From: an uncultured Desulfuromonas sp.
GTDB taxonomy: Bacteria > Desulfobacterota > Desulfuromonadia > Desulfuromonadales > Trichloromonadaceae
Direction: 5' to 3'
NCBI GenBank assembly: GCA_937982495.1
Contig: CALJLX010000480.1
Coordinates: 1 to 19,353 of the forward strand
Length of the DNA: 19,353 bases
The position numbers and the translations under genes were made by a program. Below, one piece after another: positions 7,293 to 16,077 of the stretch. A model generated the notes under the pieces. That model was not told the DNA's origin and did not search any database. It saw only the letters and a program-made list of their open reading frames with translations. How positions within the stretch are numbered: position 1 is the first letter of the stretch; the number at the start of each line of letters is the position of its first letter.

Positions 7293-7877
7293 GTGGCAAA
7301 AAAATCCGAAAAACTCAAAGAGCAGTCCCAGCCCGCCGGCGAAGAGGCGCCCGCCGAGTTCGCCGAGGAAACGGGCGCGGCCGAGACCCGGGAATCCGTT
7401 CCGGCCCTGGAGGAACAGCTGGCGGCGGCACAAGAAGAGGCGCGGAAGAACTGGGATCTCTATCTGCGCGAACGGGCCGACCTGGAGAATTTCCGCCGCC
7501 GCGCCCAGAAGGAAAAGGAAGATCTGGCGCGCTTCGCCAACGAAAATATCCTCAAGGAACTGCTGCCGGTGCTGGATAATCTCGAGCGGGCCATCGAACA
7601 CGCCCGCCAGGAAGGCGGCGCGGGCGAGGAGAGCCTGCGTCAGGGGGTGGAGATGACCCTCGGTCTCTTCGCCAAGAGCCTGGAAAAGTTCGGCGTCACC
7701 CCGATCCAGGCGGAAGGCGCGCCCTTCGATCCGGCCTGGCACGAAGCGATGGGGCAACTGGAAAGCGCCGAGCATCCGGCCAACACGGTGGTGAAGGAGC
7801 TGCAGAAGGGCTACCAGCTCAACGGCCGCCTGCTGCGCCCGACCCTGGTCATGGTGGCCAAGGCGCCCGCCGCCTAG
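7293..7877 (+). CDS. grpE: Nucleotide exchange factor GrpE
   Basis: This 194-residue cytoplasmic cochaperone releases ADP from DnaK. I place the start at GTG 7293, ten bases after AGGAG in CAGGAGA; the frame is open further upstream inside hrcA but without a good start. A charged, low-complexity N-terminus (1-35) leads into a long coiled-coil helix containing DLYLRERADLENFRRRAQKEKED (broken here by an RA-rich turn), as in all GrpE. The C-terminal beta-domain has FGVTPIQAEGAPFDPAWHEAM and ends GYQLNGRLLRPTLVMVAK, the PROSITE-type GrpE signature region. Length matches the family. It lies between hrcA and dnaK in the usual order, 63 bases before dnaK. Confidence 0.95.
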   Translation: MAKKSEKLKEQSQPAGEEAPAEFAEETGAAETRESVPALEEQLAAAQEEARKNWDLYLRERADLENFRRRAQKEKEDLARFANENILKELLPVLDNLERAIEHARQEGGAGEESLRQGVEMTLGLFAKSLEKFGVTPIQAEGAPFDPAWHEAMGQLESAEHPANTVVKELQKGYQLNGRLLRPTLVMVAKAPAA

Positions 7878-7940
7878 CCGCCCTGCCGAAACCGTAAAAA
7901 GTCACCCGTTTTCAGGGATCAACACAAGGAGGAAATCATC

Positions 7941-9851
<1,911 letters not shown>

Positions 9852-9879
9852 TCGGGATTTTTCGATTTTCCGGTACGAG

Positions 9880-9907
9880 GTAGGGGCGCAGGATGCTGCG
9901 CCCCTAC
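9880..9907. repeat. Perfect 12-bp palindromic hairpin between dnaK and dnaJ
   Basis: GTAGGGGCGCAG (9880-9891) is followed by a GATG loop and its exact complement CTGCGCCCCTAC (9896-9907). Six T residues occur five bases later (9913-9918), so it may also act as a weak or partial terminator, or as an RNA-stabilising end for dnaK mRNA. The GTAGGGGCG...CGCCCCTAC style resembles dispersed intergenic palindromes (REP- or MITE-like) in many bacterial genomes. Whether it is repeated elsewhere cannot be told from this window. Confidence 0.85.
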
Positions 9908-9937
9908 ACGCATTTTTTATGAAAGAAGGATCGTCCC

Positions 9938-11059
9938 TTGGCTAACGGCAAACGCGACTATTACGAGGTGCTCGGCGTCAATCGCAACGCCAGCGAAACC
10001 GAGATCAAGAAGGCCTACCGGCGTCTCGCCCTGCAGTATCACCCGGACAAGAATCCCGGCGACAAGCAGGCCGAGGAACACTTCAAGGAGTTGACCGAAG
10101 CCTACGCGGTCCTCTCCGACGCCCAGAAACGGGCGACCTACGACCAGTTCGGCCATGCCGGCCTGGGGGGCGGCGGCGGTTTTTCTTCCGAGGGTTTCGG
10201 TTTTGGCGGCAGTCCCTTCGAGGATATCTTCGGCGACATTTTCGGCGATATCTTCGGCGGCGGCGCGGCCCGACGGGGCCGGGGACGGCGCGGCGACGAT
10301 CTGCGCTACAACCTCAGCATCGCCTTCGAGGAGGCCGCCTTCGGCCTGGAAACCAAGGTCCAGATCCCCCGCCATCAGACCTGCGAGGCCTGCGGCGGCA
10401 GCGGCGCGAAGAAAGGGACCAGCCCGAAAACCTGTCCCACCTGCCAGGGGGCCGGTCAGGTCCGGTACCAGCAGGGGTTCTTCTCCCTCACCCGTCCCTG
10501 CCCGAGCTGCGGCGGCGAGGGGCGGATCATCGAAAGCCCCTGCCCGGAATGTCGCGGCACCGGCAAAACCAAGGGCAAAAAGACCCTCTCCCTGAAAATT
10601 CCGCCGGGGGTCGAGACCGGCAGCCGACTCAAGCTCAGCGGCGAGGGGGAAATCGGTTCCCAGGGCGGTCCTCCGGGAGATCTCTATGTGGTCATCACGG
10701 TCAAGGAGCACCCGATCTTCAAGCGCGAGGGGCAGGATGTCATCTGCGAAACGCCCATTTCCTTCGTGCAGGCGGCCCTGGGCTGCGAAATCGAAGTTCC
10801 GACCCTCGACGGCAAACTGAAGATCAAGGTGCCCGCCGGGACCCAGTCGGGAAAGGTGCTCAACCTTTCCGGCAAGGGTATCCCCAGTCTGCAAGGCTAC
10901 GGCCGGGGGGATCAGCTGGTGGTCCTGCGGGTGGAAACCCCGACCAAGCTGACCGCCAAACAAAAGGAACTGCTGGAAGAATTCGCCCGGGAAAGCGGCG
11001 AGGACATGCATCCCATGGGCAAGAGTTTTTTCGATAAGGTCAAGAATCTATTCGAATGA
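9938..11059 (+). CDS. dnaJ: Chaperone DnaJ (Hsp40)
   Basis: This 373-residue cochaperone stimulates DnaK ATPase and delivers substrates. The start is TTG at 9938, seven bases after AAGGA (9926-9930), giving the standard N-terminus (MANGKRDYYEVLG). The J-domain (about 5-72) has HPD at 35-37, followed by a Gly/Phe-rich stretch (75-110). The zinc-finger domain has four CxxC pairs: C149/C152, C166/C169, C188/C191 and C202/C205. A C-terminal beta-sandwich domain with the PTLDGKLKIKVPAGTQSG motif completes a type I DnaJ. The rare start codon and the hairpin just upstream may keep DnaJ below DnaK, which is an inference. Its TGA is followed 23 bases later by the start of the next gene. Confidence 0.97.
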   Translation: MANGKRDYYEVLGVNRNASETEIKKAYRRLALQYHPDKNPGDKQAEEHFKELTEAYAVLSDAQKRATYDQFGHAGLGGGGGFSSEGFGFGGSPFEDIFGDIFGDIFGGGAARRGRGRRGDDLRYNLSIAFEEAAFGLETKVQIPRHQTCEACGGSGAKKGTSPKTCPTCQGAGQVRYQQGFFSLTRPCPSCGGEGRIIESPCPECRGTGKTKGKKTLSLKIPPGVETGSRLKLSGEGEIGSQGGPPGDLYVVITVKEHPIFKREGQDVICETPISFVQAALGCEIEVPTLDGKLKIKVPAGTQSGKVLNLSGKGIPSLQGYGRGDQLVVLRVETPTKLTAKQKELLEEFARESGEDMHPMGKSFFDKVKNLFE

Positions 11060-11082
11060 GGGATTTTTCCCGGGAGAGACCC

Positions 11083-12996
11083 ATGTCAGGTCGCCGCGCC
11101 GTCTGCTTCATTACCATTTTGCTGCTCTTAATGACGGCTTTTTCAGCCTTCGCGACGACGGACGGCGATCCCGCCCTGAAACAGGGAATTTCCGCTTATG
11201 AAGCCGGTGACCGCCAACAGGCCTTGTCCCTGCTGCGCGGCTTTGTCATCCGCAACTTCCAGGATCCCGACCTGCCCACGGCTTACCTCTACCTGGCCCG
11301 CATCTTCCAGGAACAGGGGAGCCCTTCCGAGGCTCTGCTCTATACCGGCCGCATTCCCGAGGACCGGAAGGGAGCCGACGCCCTGCTCGTCGAAGGACTG
11401 GCCCTGGCCGCCTCCGGACAGAAGGAGCCGGCCCTCGCCCGCCTGCTCAAGAGCAACCCGTCCCAGCTGTCGCCCGCCGATCAACTCCTCCGGGCGAGGG
11501 CCCTGGCCGAGATCCAGATCGCCCTCGGCCAGAATCTGGAGGCGCTCGCCGCCATTCAGCGCTATGACGAAGGGCGCGATGAAACCCTGCTCGCCTTGGC
11601 CCATGACACCTTGCCACGGCTCTCCAACGGCGATCTCGCCGAAGCCGTCTTCATGTTCGAGGGGACGCCGCTGGGGCAGGATGCCCGCGCCCAGCAAGCC
11701 AACCGCGCTTTCCGGCAGGGGCTCGCGGAACAGGCGAAAAGCCTGCTGGCGCCGGTGATGCAGAGCGCCCTCCCCTATCCCTACCGGCCAGAGGCCGAGG
11801 CGCTCTGGCGCCAACTCGGCGGTGGGGATCCCGCAACTCTCGCCGCCTCCTCCCCGACTCCCCTCTCCTCCCCCGCGCCTGTGGCTGCCGTCTCGCCCTT
11901 TCCTCCGGGGCCGCCGACACCCGGACGCGCGCTCGGGGTCCTGCTCCCCCTGCACGGCCGCCATGCCCCCTTTGGCCAACTGATCCGCCAGGGAATGGAG
12001 TTCGCGCTGGAACAGCATAACCAGAGCCGGCCCGGCGCCCGCCTGATGGTTCGCGATTCCGGGGCCACGCCCGAGGAGAGTTCCCTTGCCGTCAGCGATC
12101 TGGCCGCCGACCCAACCGTCCTGGCCATCGCCGGACCGATCACCGGCGGTGCCGCCGCCGTCGCCGCCCGGCAGGCGCAGCAGTTGCGCATCCCGCTTTT
12201 CGCTCTGACCCCGAAAGAGGGCATTCCCGAGATCGGCGACTTCGTCTTCCGTCATTCCCTGACCCCTGAAGCCCAGGTCGAGGCGCTGCTGAGTCAGGTC
12301 ATGGAGCGCCGGGGGCTGACCAGCTTTGCCGTGCTCTATCCCGAGTCCTCGCAAGGCAAGGAACTGGCGGGGGCCTTCGTCAATGCCGTACTCCGACGCG
12401 GCGGGCGGATCGTCGCCACCGAGGGCTACGGGGAAAATCTCACCGACTTCCGTCTCCCCCTGGGCCTGCTCAAAGGGGAAGACCCCAACAAAAACCCTGA
12501 CGGCGAGAGCACAGAGAGCGCGCCCCCCCCTTTCCAGGCACTCTTCATCCCCGATTATCCGGAAAGGATCAGCCTGATCGCCCCGCAGCTCGGTTACTAC
12601 GGCCTGCAAGGAGTTCAGCTGCTCGGCATCCAGGGCTGGAACTCCCCCGAACTGCTTGGCGCTGCCGGAAAATATCTGCAAGGGGCGATTTTCGCCGACG
12701 GCTTTTACGCCGACGCCGACGCCGCTAACGTGCGCCGCTTCGTGGAAGCCTATCGCGCCCGCTACGGTGTCGCCCCGAGCATTCTTGAAGCCCAGGGTTA
12801 CGATGTGGCCAGCCTGCTCTTGCAACTGATGAACCAGCCCCAGGTCCAGGACCGACAGAGCTTGCGCGAGAGTCTCTCCCGGGTCGAAAACTTTACCGGG
12901 GCCTCCCGCCCCTTCGCCATTTCCGCCAATGGCGATACCCGGCAATCCTTATGGCTTCTGACCGTGGACGGCGACGGCTTCGCCGAACTGCCATGA
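11083..12996 (+). CDS. Periplasmic LpoA-like protein (TPR plus type 1 periplasmic binding fold)
   Basis: This 637-residue exported protein has a signal peptide with a hydrophobic core at about 8-21 and a likely signal peptidase I site after AFA (23-25); no lipobox is seen. Residues 27-245 are helical repeats of TPR type. A Pro/Ser/Ala-rich linker (about 249-280) leads to a type 1 periplasmic-binding domain (281-637) beginning LGVLLPLHGRHAPFG and containing IAGPITGGAAA and FRHSLTPEAQ. This layout matches the penicillin-binding-protein activator LpoA/LppC group, and also proteins annotated as branched-chain amino acid binding proteins. GGGAGAG (11072-11078) supports the ATG at 11083 over the in-frame ATG at 11056, which overlaps the dnaJ stop and has no ribosome site. 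A role in peptidoglycan synthesis is inferred from the family. It shares ATGA with the next gene. Confidence 0.82.
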   Translation: MSGRRAVCFITILLLLMTAFSAFATTDGDPALKQGISAYEAGDRQQALSLLRGFVIRNFQDPDLPTAYLYLARIFQEQGSPSEALLYTGRIPEDRKGADALLVEGLALAASGQKEPALARLLKSNPSQLSPADQLLRARALAEIQIALGQNLEALAAIQRYDEGRDETLLALAHDTLPRLSNGDLAEAVFMFEGTPLGQDARAQQANRAFRQGLAEQAKSLLAPVMQSALPYPYRPEAEALWRQLGGGDPATLAASSPTPLSSPAPVAAVSPFPPGPPTPGRALGVLLPLHGRHAPFGQLIRQGMEFALEQHNQSRPGARLMVRDSGATPEESSLAVSDLAADPTVLAIAGPITGGAAAVAARQAQQLRIPLFALTPKEGIPEIGDFVFRHSLTPEAQVEALLSQVMERRGLTSFAVLYPESSQGKELAGAFVNAVLRRGGRIVATEGYGENLTDFRLPLGLLKGEDPNKNPDGESTESAPPPFQALFIPDYPERISLIAPQLGYYGLQGVQLLGIQGWNSPELLGAAGKYLQGAIFADGFYADADAANVRRFVEAYRARYGVAPSILEAQGYDVASLLLQLMNQPQVQDRQSLRESLSRVENFTGASRPFAISANGDTRQSLWLLTVDGDGFAELP

Positions 12997-13757
12997 TCCC
13001 CTGGCATCGGTTACCGGCCCTGCTGCTGCCGTTGATCGGCGCCTGTCTCGCCGCCTCGCCGCCGCCCCCGGCCGCACCGGCCCCGAGGCTGGAGACCGGC
13101 GTTCATGGCCGGATCAGCGCTGCCGGAGGCGCCCCGCACCCCTCGGCGATCATTTACGCCTATCGCAACCCCGCGAGCAACTTGCGCGGACCGGCCGATT
13201 TCGCCGCACCGGCCAATGACCAGGGGGACTATTTCCTCGACTGCGGCCCCGGCGACTTCTACCTGGTTGCCCGTTCGCGCCGAAACGGCGGCGACAGCGG
13301 CCCGCCCCGGCCGGGGGATGCCTGGGCGCTGCCGGAGAGCAATCCGGTACGGGTCAGGGAAGGGGAACTGATTCGGGTCGACTTTCGGCTGCACAGCCTC
13401 TCCCAGCGCCCGATTCTCGGGGACACCACCCTGACCGGGGGCAAGACCGGCGTCACCGGTCTTCTCCTCGACGAGCAGGGTCGCCCCGCCGGCGGTGCTT
13501 TCGTCCTCGCCTACCGCGACGGCAACCGCCATCGCATGCCCGACCACACCTCCCTTCCCGCCCGGGAGGACGGCCGCTTCACCCTCTACCTTCCAACCGC
13601 CGGCGATTGGTGCCTGGCGGCCCGGGAAAAAACCCGGGGACAACCCCAGCCCGGCGAACCCTACGGCATCCCGAATGCGAACCAAGGGTGTCCGACTATT
13701 CCCGAAAACACCCTGCTCAATATCGGTACCATCATCCTTAAGCCTTACCGCCGCTGA
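12993..13757 (+). CDS. Lipoprotein with two carboxypeptidase-regulatory-like domains
   Basis: This predicted 254-residue lipoprotein begins at an ATG that overlaps the previous stop (ATGA), so the two are probably translationally coupled. The signal peptide ends LLPLIGAC, a fair lipobox with Cys18 as the lipidated residue, followed by a Pro/Ala-rich tether (22-34). Two related beta-sandwich-like repeats follow, at about 37-135 and 152-250. Each has a G-x-(I/L) opening strand, an AYR motif, an acidic turn plus aromatic strand (NDQGDYFLDC and REDGRFTLYL), then W/Y-C/V-AR or LAAR. This resembles carboxypeptidase regulatory-like domains of surface and envelope proteins. The exact function is unknown; a partner of the LpoA-like protein is inferred only from coupling. 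An in-frame ATG at 12951 is rejected because it would destroy the signal peptide. Confidence 0.8.
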   Translation: MIPWHRLPALLLPLIGACLAASPPPPAAPAPRLETGVHGRISAAGGAPHPSAIIYAYRNPASNLRGPADFAAPANDQGDYFLDCGPGDFYLVARSRRNGGDSGPPRPGDAWALPESNPVRVREGELIRVDFRLHSLSQRPILGDTTLTGGKTGVTGLLLDEQGRPAGGAFVLAYRDGNRHRMPDHTSLPAREDGRFTLYLPTAGDWCLAAREKTRGQPQPGEPYGIPNANQGCPTIPENTLLNIGTIILKPYRR

Positions 13758-13766
13758 AGTGGACGC

Positions 13767-13796
13767 AAAAAAGCCCCGCTCCTTATCGGGCGGGGC
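13767..13796 (-). terminator. Intrinsic terminator of the slyD-like gene
   Basis: GCCCCGC (13773-13779) pairs with GCGGGGC (13790-13796). On the minus strand the stem is followed by six T residues (A run at 13767-13772), so it serves the FKBP gene that ends at 13823. The same stem may help end the convergent chaperone operon, but no T-run follows on the plus strand. Confidence 0.85.
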
Positions 13797-13822
13797 CGGG
13801 GAATGCCATTTTCGTCCGTCGC

Positions 13823-14269
13823 CTAGAAAAGCTTCGGCTGCTTCACCACTTCCAGCATGGCGATGTCGAAGGTCAGATCCAGTCCCGCCAGGGGATGGTT
13901 CCCATCGAGGGTCAGGGTCTGGTCGCTGACCGCGACAACCTCGACGATGCGCCGGCTGTTGTCGTGACCGGTGATTTCCAGGCGATCGCCGACGCGGGGA
14001 TTGAGCGTTTCCGGAAGGCGGGCGCGGTCGATCTCCTCGACCCGTTCCGGAAGCTTTTGCCCGTAGGCCTGGGTGGCGGGGATGGTCACGGTGCGTTTTT
14101 CTCCCGTCACCATGCCGGTCACGGCTTCCTCGAAACCGGGAATCACCTCTTTCTTGCCGATGACAAACCGCAAGGGCCGGTCGTCGGGGGAGGCGTCGAA
14201 GATCTCGCCGTTGCTCAACTTGCCCGTATACTGAACGGTCACGATATCGCCTTTGGCCGCTGGTAACAT
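13823..14269 (-). CDS. FKBP-type peptidyl-prolyl isomerase, SlyD-like
   Basis: This 148-residue cytoplasmic protein has a split FKBP domain (about 1-69 and 126-145) interrupted by a chaperone-like insert (70-125), the SlyD arrangement. Seen motifs are VTVQYTGKLSNGEIFDAS, RFVIGKKEVIPGFEEAVTGM (in two parts, about 34-53) and NHPLAGLDLTFDI (124-136). It should catalyse proline isomerisation and hold unfolded chains. The long His/Cys metal-binding tail of E. coli SlyD is absent; the protein ends QPKLF soon after the FKBP fold, as in many shorter SlyD-like proteins. The ATG is preceded by AAAGGAAAG on the minus strand. The gene stands alone, with its own promoter (14325-14353) and terminator (13767-13796). 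The name slyD is likely but other FKBP paralogues are possible. Confidence 0.92.
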   Translation of the reverse strand: MLPAAKGDIVTVQYTGKLSNGEIFDASPDDRPLRFVIGKKEVIPGFEEAVTGMVTGEKRTVTIPATQAYGQKLPERVEEIDRARLPETLNPRVGDRLEITGHDNSRRIVEVVAVSDQTLTLDGNHPLAGLDLTFDIAMLEVVKQPKLF

Positions 14270-14324
14270 TTGTTGCTTTCCTTTCTCTCCTCGGAGTTGG
14301 CTTCATCTCATAAAAAGCCCCGGT

Positions 14325-14353
14325 AAGATACCCCCTTGGCTCATTCCTGTCAA
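14325..14353 (-). promoter_or_regulatory. Sigma-70-type promoter of the slyD-like gene
   Basis: Read on the minus strand, TTGACA (14353-14348) is followed after exactly 17 bases by TATCTT (14330-14325). The -35 is perfect and the -10 matches four of six positions. It lies 56 bases upstream of the start codon and is divergent from the promoter at 14412. Confidence 0.8.
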
Positions 14354-14369
14354 TTTTTCCTCTCGCCGA

Positions 14370-14387
14370 TCCCGGCCTCTGCCGGGA
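14370..14387. repeat. Short inverted repeat between two divergent promoters
   Basis: TCCCGGC (14370-14376) and GCCGGGA (14381-14387) form a 7-bp stem with a CTCT loop. No T-run follows on either strand, so it is not a typical terminator. It sits between the divergent promoters; an operator role is possible but unsupported. Confidence 0.45.
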
Positions 14388-14411
14388 ATCCTCCAACGCC
14401 CTTCTCATCGT

Positions 14412-14440
14412 TTGATTATTAAAAAAAAGACTGCTAATAT
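14412..14440 (+). promoter_or_regulatory. Promoter of the four-helix membrane protein gene
   Basis: TTGATT (14412-14417) lies exactly 17 bases from TAATAT (14435-14440), and TGC immediately before the latter forms an extended -10. The spacer contains an A8 run (14420-14428 region), making the site AT-rich in a GC-rich setting. Transcription would start near 14447, leaving a leader of about 100 bases in which I see only a weak 5-bp stem (CGCTC/GAGCG). Confidence 0.72.
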
Positions 14441-14548
14441 GCCCCTTCATTTATGCTTACCTAACCTTCACGTCCAACCTGGCTCGCCTGCCGGTCCCGC
14501 TCGCGTCACGGAGCGATGCCTCATTCAAACTGATCAAAGGACTTTTCC

Positions 14549-15319
14549 ATGAGCGGCACTTCCGACGAAAAACTCAAAGGTATCGCCAATCTGTTCGACA
14601 AAACCGAACTTAAAAGTTTCATCCTCAACTACCTGATCATCCTGATGGTGATTGAAGGCCTGATTTTCTTCGTCTGCTTCGTCATCCACCTCTCCTCCCC
14701 CGACGCATCCTTCCCCTGGCGCCCCTACATCTTCGCCTCCTTCATCGCGCCGGTGGCCATCACCTTCATGTTTGGAGTGGTGATCCTTTTTTTCAACAAG
14801 TACCTTTACGATTACTCCCATTCGACGAGCAAGGAACTGGCCGCCGGGTTCGGCGGCGATCTTTCCTCCCCCTCCAAGCTGCAGGTGGCCCTCAACATCA
14901 CCCGCCAAGTCCCCTTTCTCCTCGGCCTGCTGTTGCTGGTGCTGGCCGCCGGGATCATCTACAAGATCGACGATATTCTGATTTTCATCGGCCATGCCGG
15001 GGAGCGGGCGGCCTTCTATCTCCTCGCCTCCCTCGGTGTCCTGCTGGGGGTCGCGGCGGTTTTCGCCATGGTCTGGATGTATCTCAGTTATCGCCTGCGC
15101 CGGGAAAAACTCAACCACCAGTATCAATATCGGCGGGATGTGGCGGAACGCCTGGGACTGGTCATCCTCGACGATAATTCGGTCTTCGACCGCGAGGGCA
15201 AATCGATCAGCCTCGACAACTCGACCAAGCAGATTACCGACAAGCCCCACGAGGACGACCAGAGCATCACGTTGATTCCGTCCCTGCCCGACGAAGGGGA
15301 GGAAGAGAAAAAGGACTGA
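14549..15319 (+). CDS. Uncharacterised four-helix membrane protein
   Basis: I do not recognise this 256-residue protein. AAAGGA (14536-14541) lies seven bases before the ATG. Four hydrophobic segments are visible at about 24-48, 61-83, 121-138 and 154-181. Between helices 2 and 3 is a polar segment (84-118), and after helix 4 a basic stretch (182-201) leads into a small soluble C-terminal part (202-256). That part contains LGLVILDDNSVFDREGKSISLD, broken into DDN and DREGK turns, and ends in an acidic/lysine tail. Positive charges after helix 4 suggest the C-terminus is cytoplasmic. The gene is solitary, with its own promoter and terminator, and sits between oppositely oriented genes. No catalytic motif is seen, and no function is proposed. 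Confidence 0.85.
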   Translation: MSGTSDEKLKGIANLFDKTELKSFILNYLIILMVIEGLIFFVCFVIHLSSPDASFPWRPYIFASFIAPVAITFMFGVVILFFNKYLYDYSHSTSKELAAGFGGDLSSPSKLQVALNITRQVPFLLGLLLLVLAAGIIYKIDDILIFIGHAGERAAFYLLASLGVLLGVAAVFAMVWMYLSYRLRREKLNHQYQYRRDVAERLGLVILDDNSVFDREGKSISLDNSTKQITDKPHEDDQSITLIPSLPDEGEEEKKD

Positions 15320-15353
15320 CCCCAAGCAGGGCGAATTCCTTGTAAAAACGATC

Positions 15354-15387
15354 AAAGGCCCGTGCGGTGAAAAGCATGGGCCTTTTT
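15354..15387 (+). terminator. Intrinsic terminator, probably bidirectional
   Basis: AAAGGCCC (15354-15361) pairs with GGGCCTTT (15378-15385), and the stem continues inward with GTGC/GCAT (15362-15365 with 15374-15377, one G-U pair) around an eight-base loop. T residues at 15383-15387 end the transcript of the membrane protein gene. On the minus strand the stem is followed by TTTGATCGTTTTT, so it may also end nth transcription coming from the right. Confidence 0.87.
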
Positions 15388-15402
15388 GTTTCACGTGAAA
15401 AA
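15387..15402. promoter_or_regulatory. parS-like site (candidate ParB binding)
   Basis: TGTTTCACGTGAAAAA differs at one position from the widely conserved chromosomal parS consensus TGTTTCACGTGAAACA. The core TTTCACGTGAAA (15389-15400) is a perfect 12-base palindrome. It lies between the terminator and the end of nth, outside any gene. ParB spreads from such sites to organise origin segregation. Function is inferred from the match alone; no parA or parB gene is in the window. Confidence 0.62.
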
Positions 15403-15411
15403 CTGTCCGGT

Positions 15412-16050
15412 TCAGCGGGAACGGGTTATGCCCCGGCGCGGACAGAGATCGAGGACCGGGCAGAGAGTACAGTAGGGAATGGGTGCCTTGCACAGGGCCC
15501 GGCCATGGAGGATGAGGACATGGCTGGTTTGGGTCCAGCGGTCCTGAGGAAGGAGACGGCAGAGATCCTTCTCGATGCGCACCGGGTCGCTTTCCCGGCT
15601 CCACCCGAAGCGCCCAGCCAGCCGCTTGACGTGGGTATCGACGACCATGCCGGGGATGGCGAAGACATTCCCCAGAACCACGTTGGCGGTTTTGCGTCCG
15701 ACCCCGGGCAGGGCGACCAGTTCTTCCATCCGGCGCGGCACCTCGCCGTCGTGCTGCAGAACCAGCGTTCGCGCGCAACCGATGATATTTTTAGCCTTGT
15801 TGCGGAAAAATCCGGTGGAGCGGATGAGCTCTTCGAGTTCGGCGGGATCGGCGTTCGCCAGGGCCTGGGCATCGGGGTAGCGGGCAAAGAGGGCGGGCGT
15901 AACCTGGTTGACCCGGACATCGGTGCATTGCGCCGAAAGGATCGTGGCGATGAGCAACTCCAGGGGATTGCGATAGAACAAGGCGCAACGGGCGTCGGGG
16001 TAGAGCCCTTCGAGACGCTCCAGCAGCAGCAGGGCCCGGCCTCGGCTCAT
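15412..16050 (-). CDS. nth: Endonuclease III (Nth), DNA glycosylase/AP lyase
   Basis: This 212-residue base-excision repair enzyme removes oxidised pyrimidines and cleaves at abasic sites. The helix-hairpin-helix is LPGVGRKTANVVLG, with catalytic lysine K120, and the catalytic aspartate is D138 in VVDTHVKRL. The C-terminal [4Fe-4S] cluster motif is C187-x6-C194-x2-C197-x5-C203. With the ATG at 16050 all these numbers equal those I know for E. coli Nth, which is strong support for that start. The frame is open to a GTG at 16107, but that would add 19 unusual residues and run through two DnaA boxes. AAAGGGG lies directly before the ATG, closer than ideal. It is the last gene of the leftward cluster, 61 bases after the preceding one. 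Confidence 0.95.
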   Translation of the reverse strand: MSRGRALLLLERLEGLYPDARCALFYRNPLELLIATILSAQCTDVRVNQVTPALFARYPDAQALANADPAELEELIRSTGFFRNKAKNIIGCARTLVLQHDGEVPRRMEELVALPGVGRKTANVVLGNVFAIPGMVVDTHVKRLAGRFGWSRESDPVRIEKDLCRLLPQDRWTQTSHVLILHGRALCKAPIPYCTLCPVLDLCPRRGITRSR

Positions 16051-16077
16051 CCCCTTTCGCAGGTTCTTTTCAACAGC

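Noticed and set aside
9919..9945. Eight-codon frame overlapping the dnaJ start
   Set aside because: It lacks its own ribosome site, and AAGGA inside it serves the dnaJ TTG. Translational coupling is possible but unsupported.
11143..12945. Minus-strand open frame of 600 codons
   Set aside because: It shadows the LpoA-like gene, whose signal peptide, domains and ribosome site support the plus strand.
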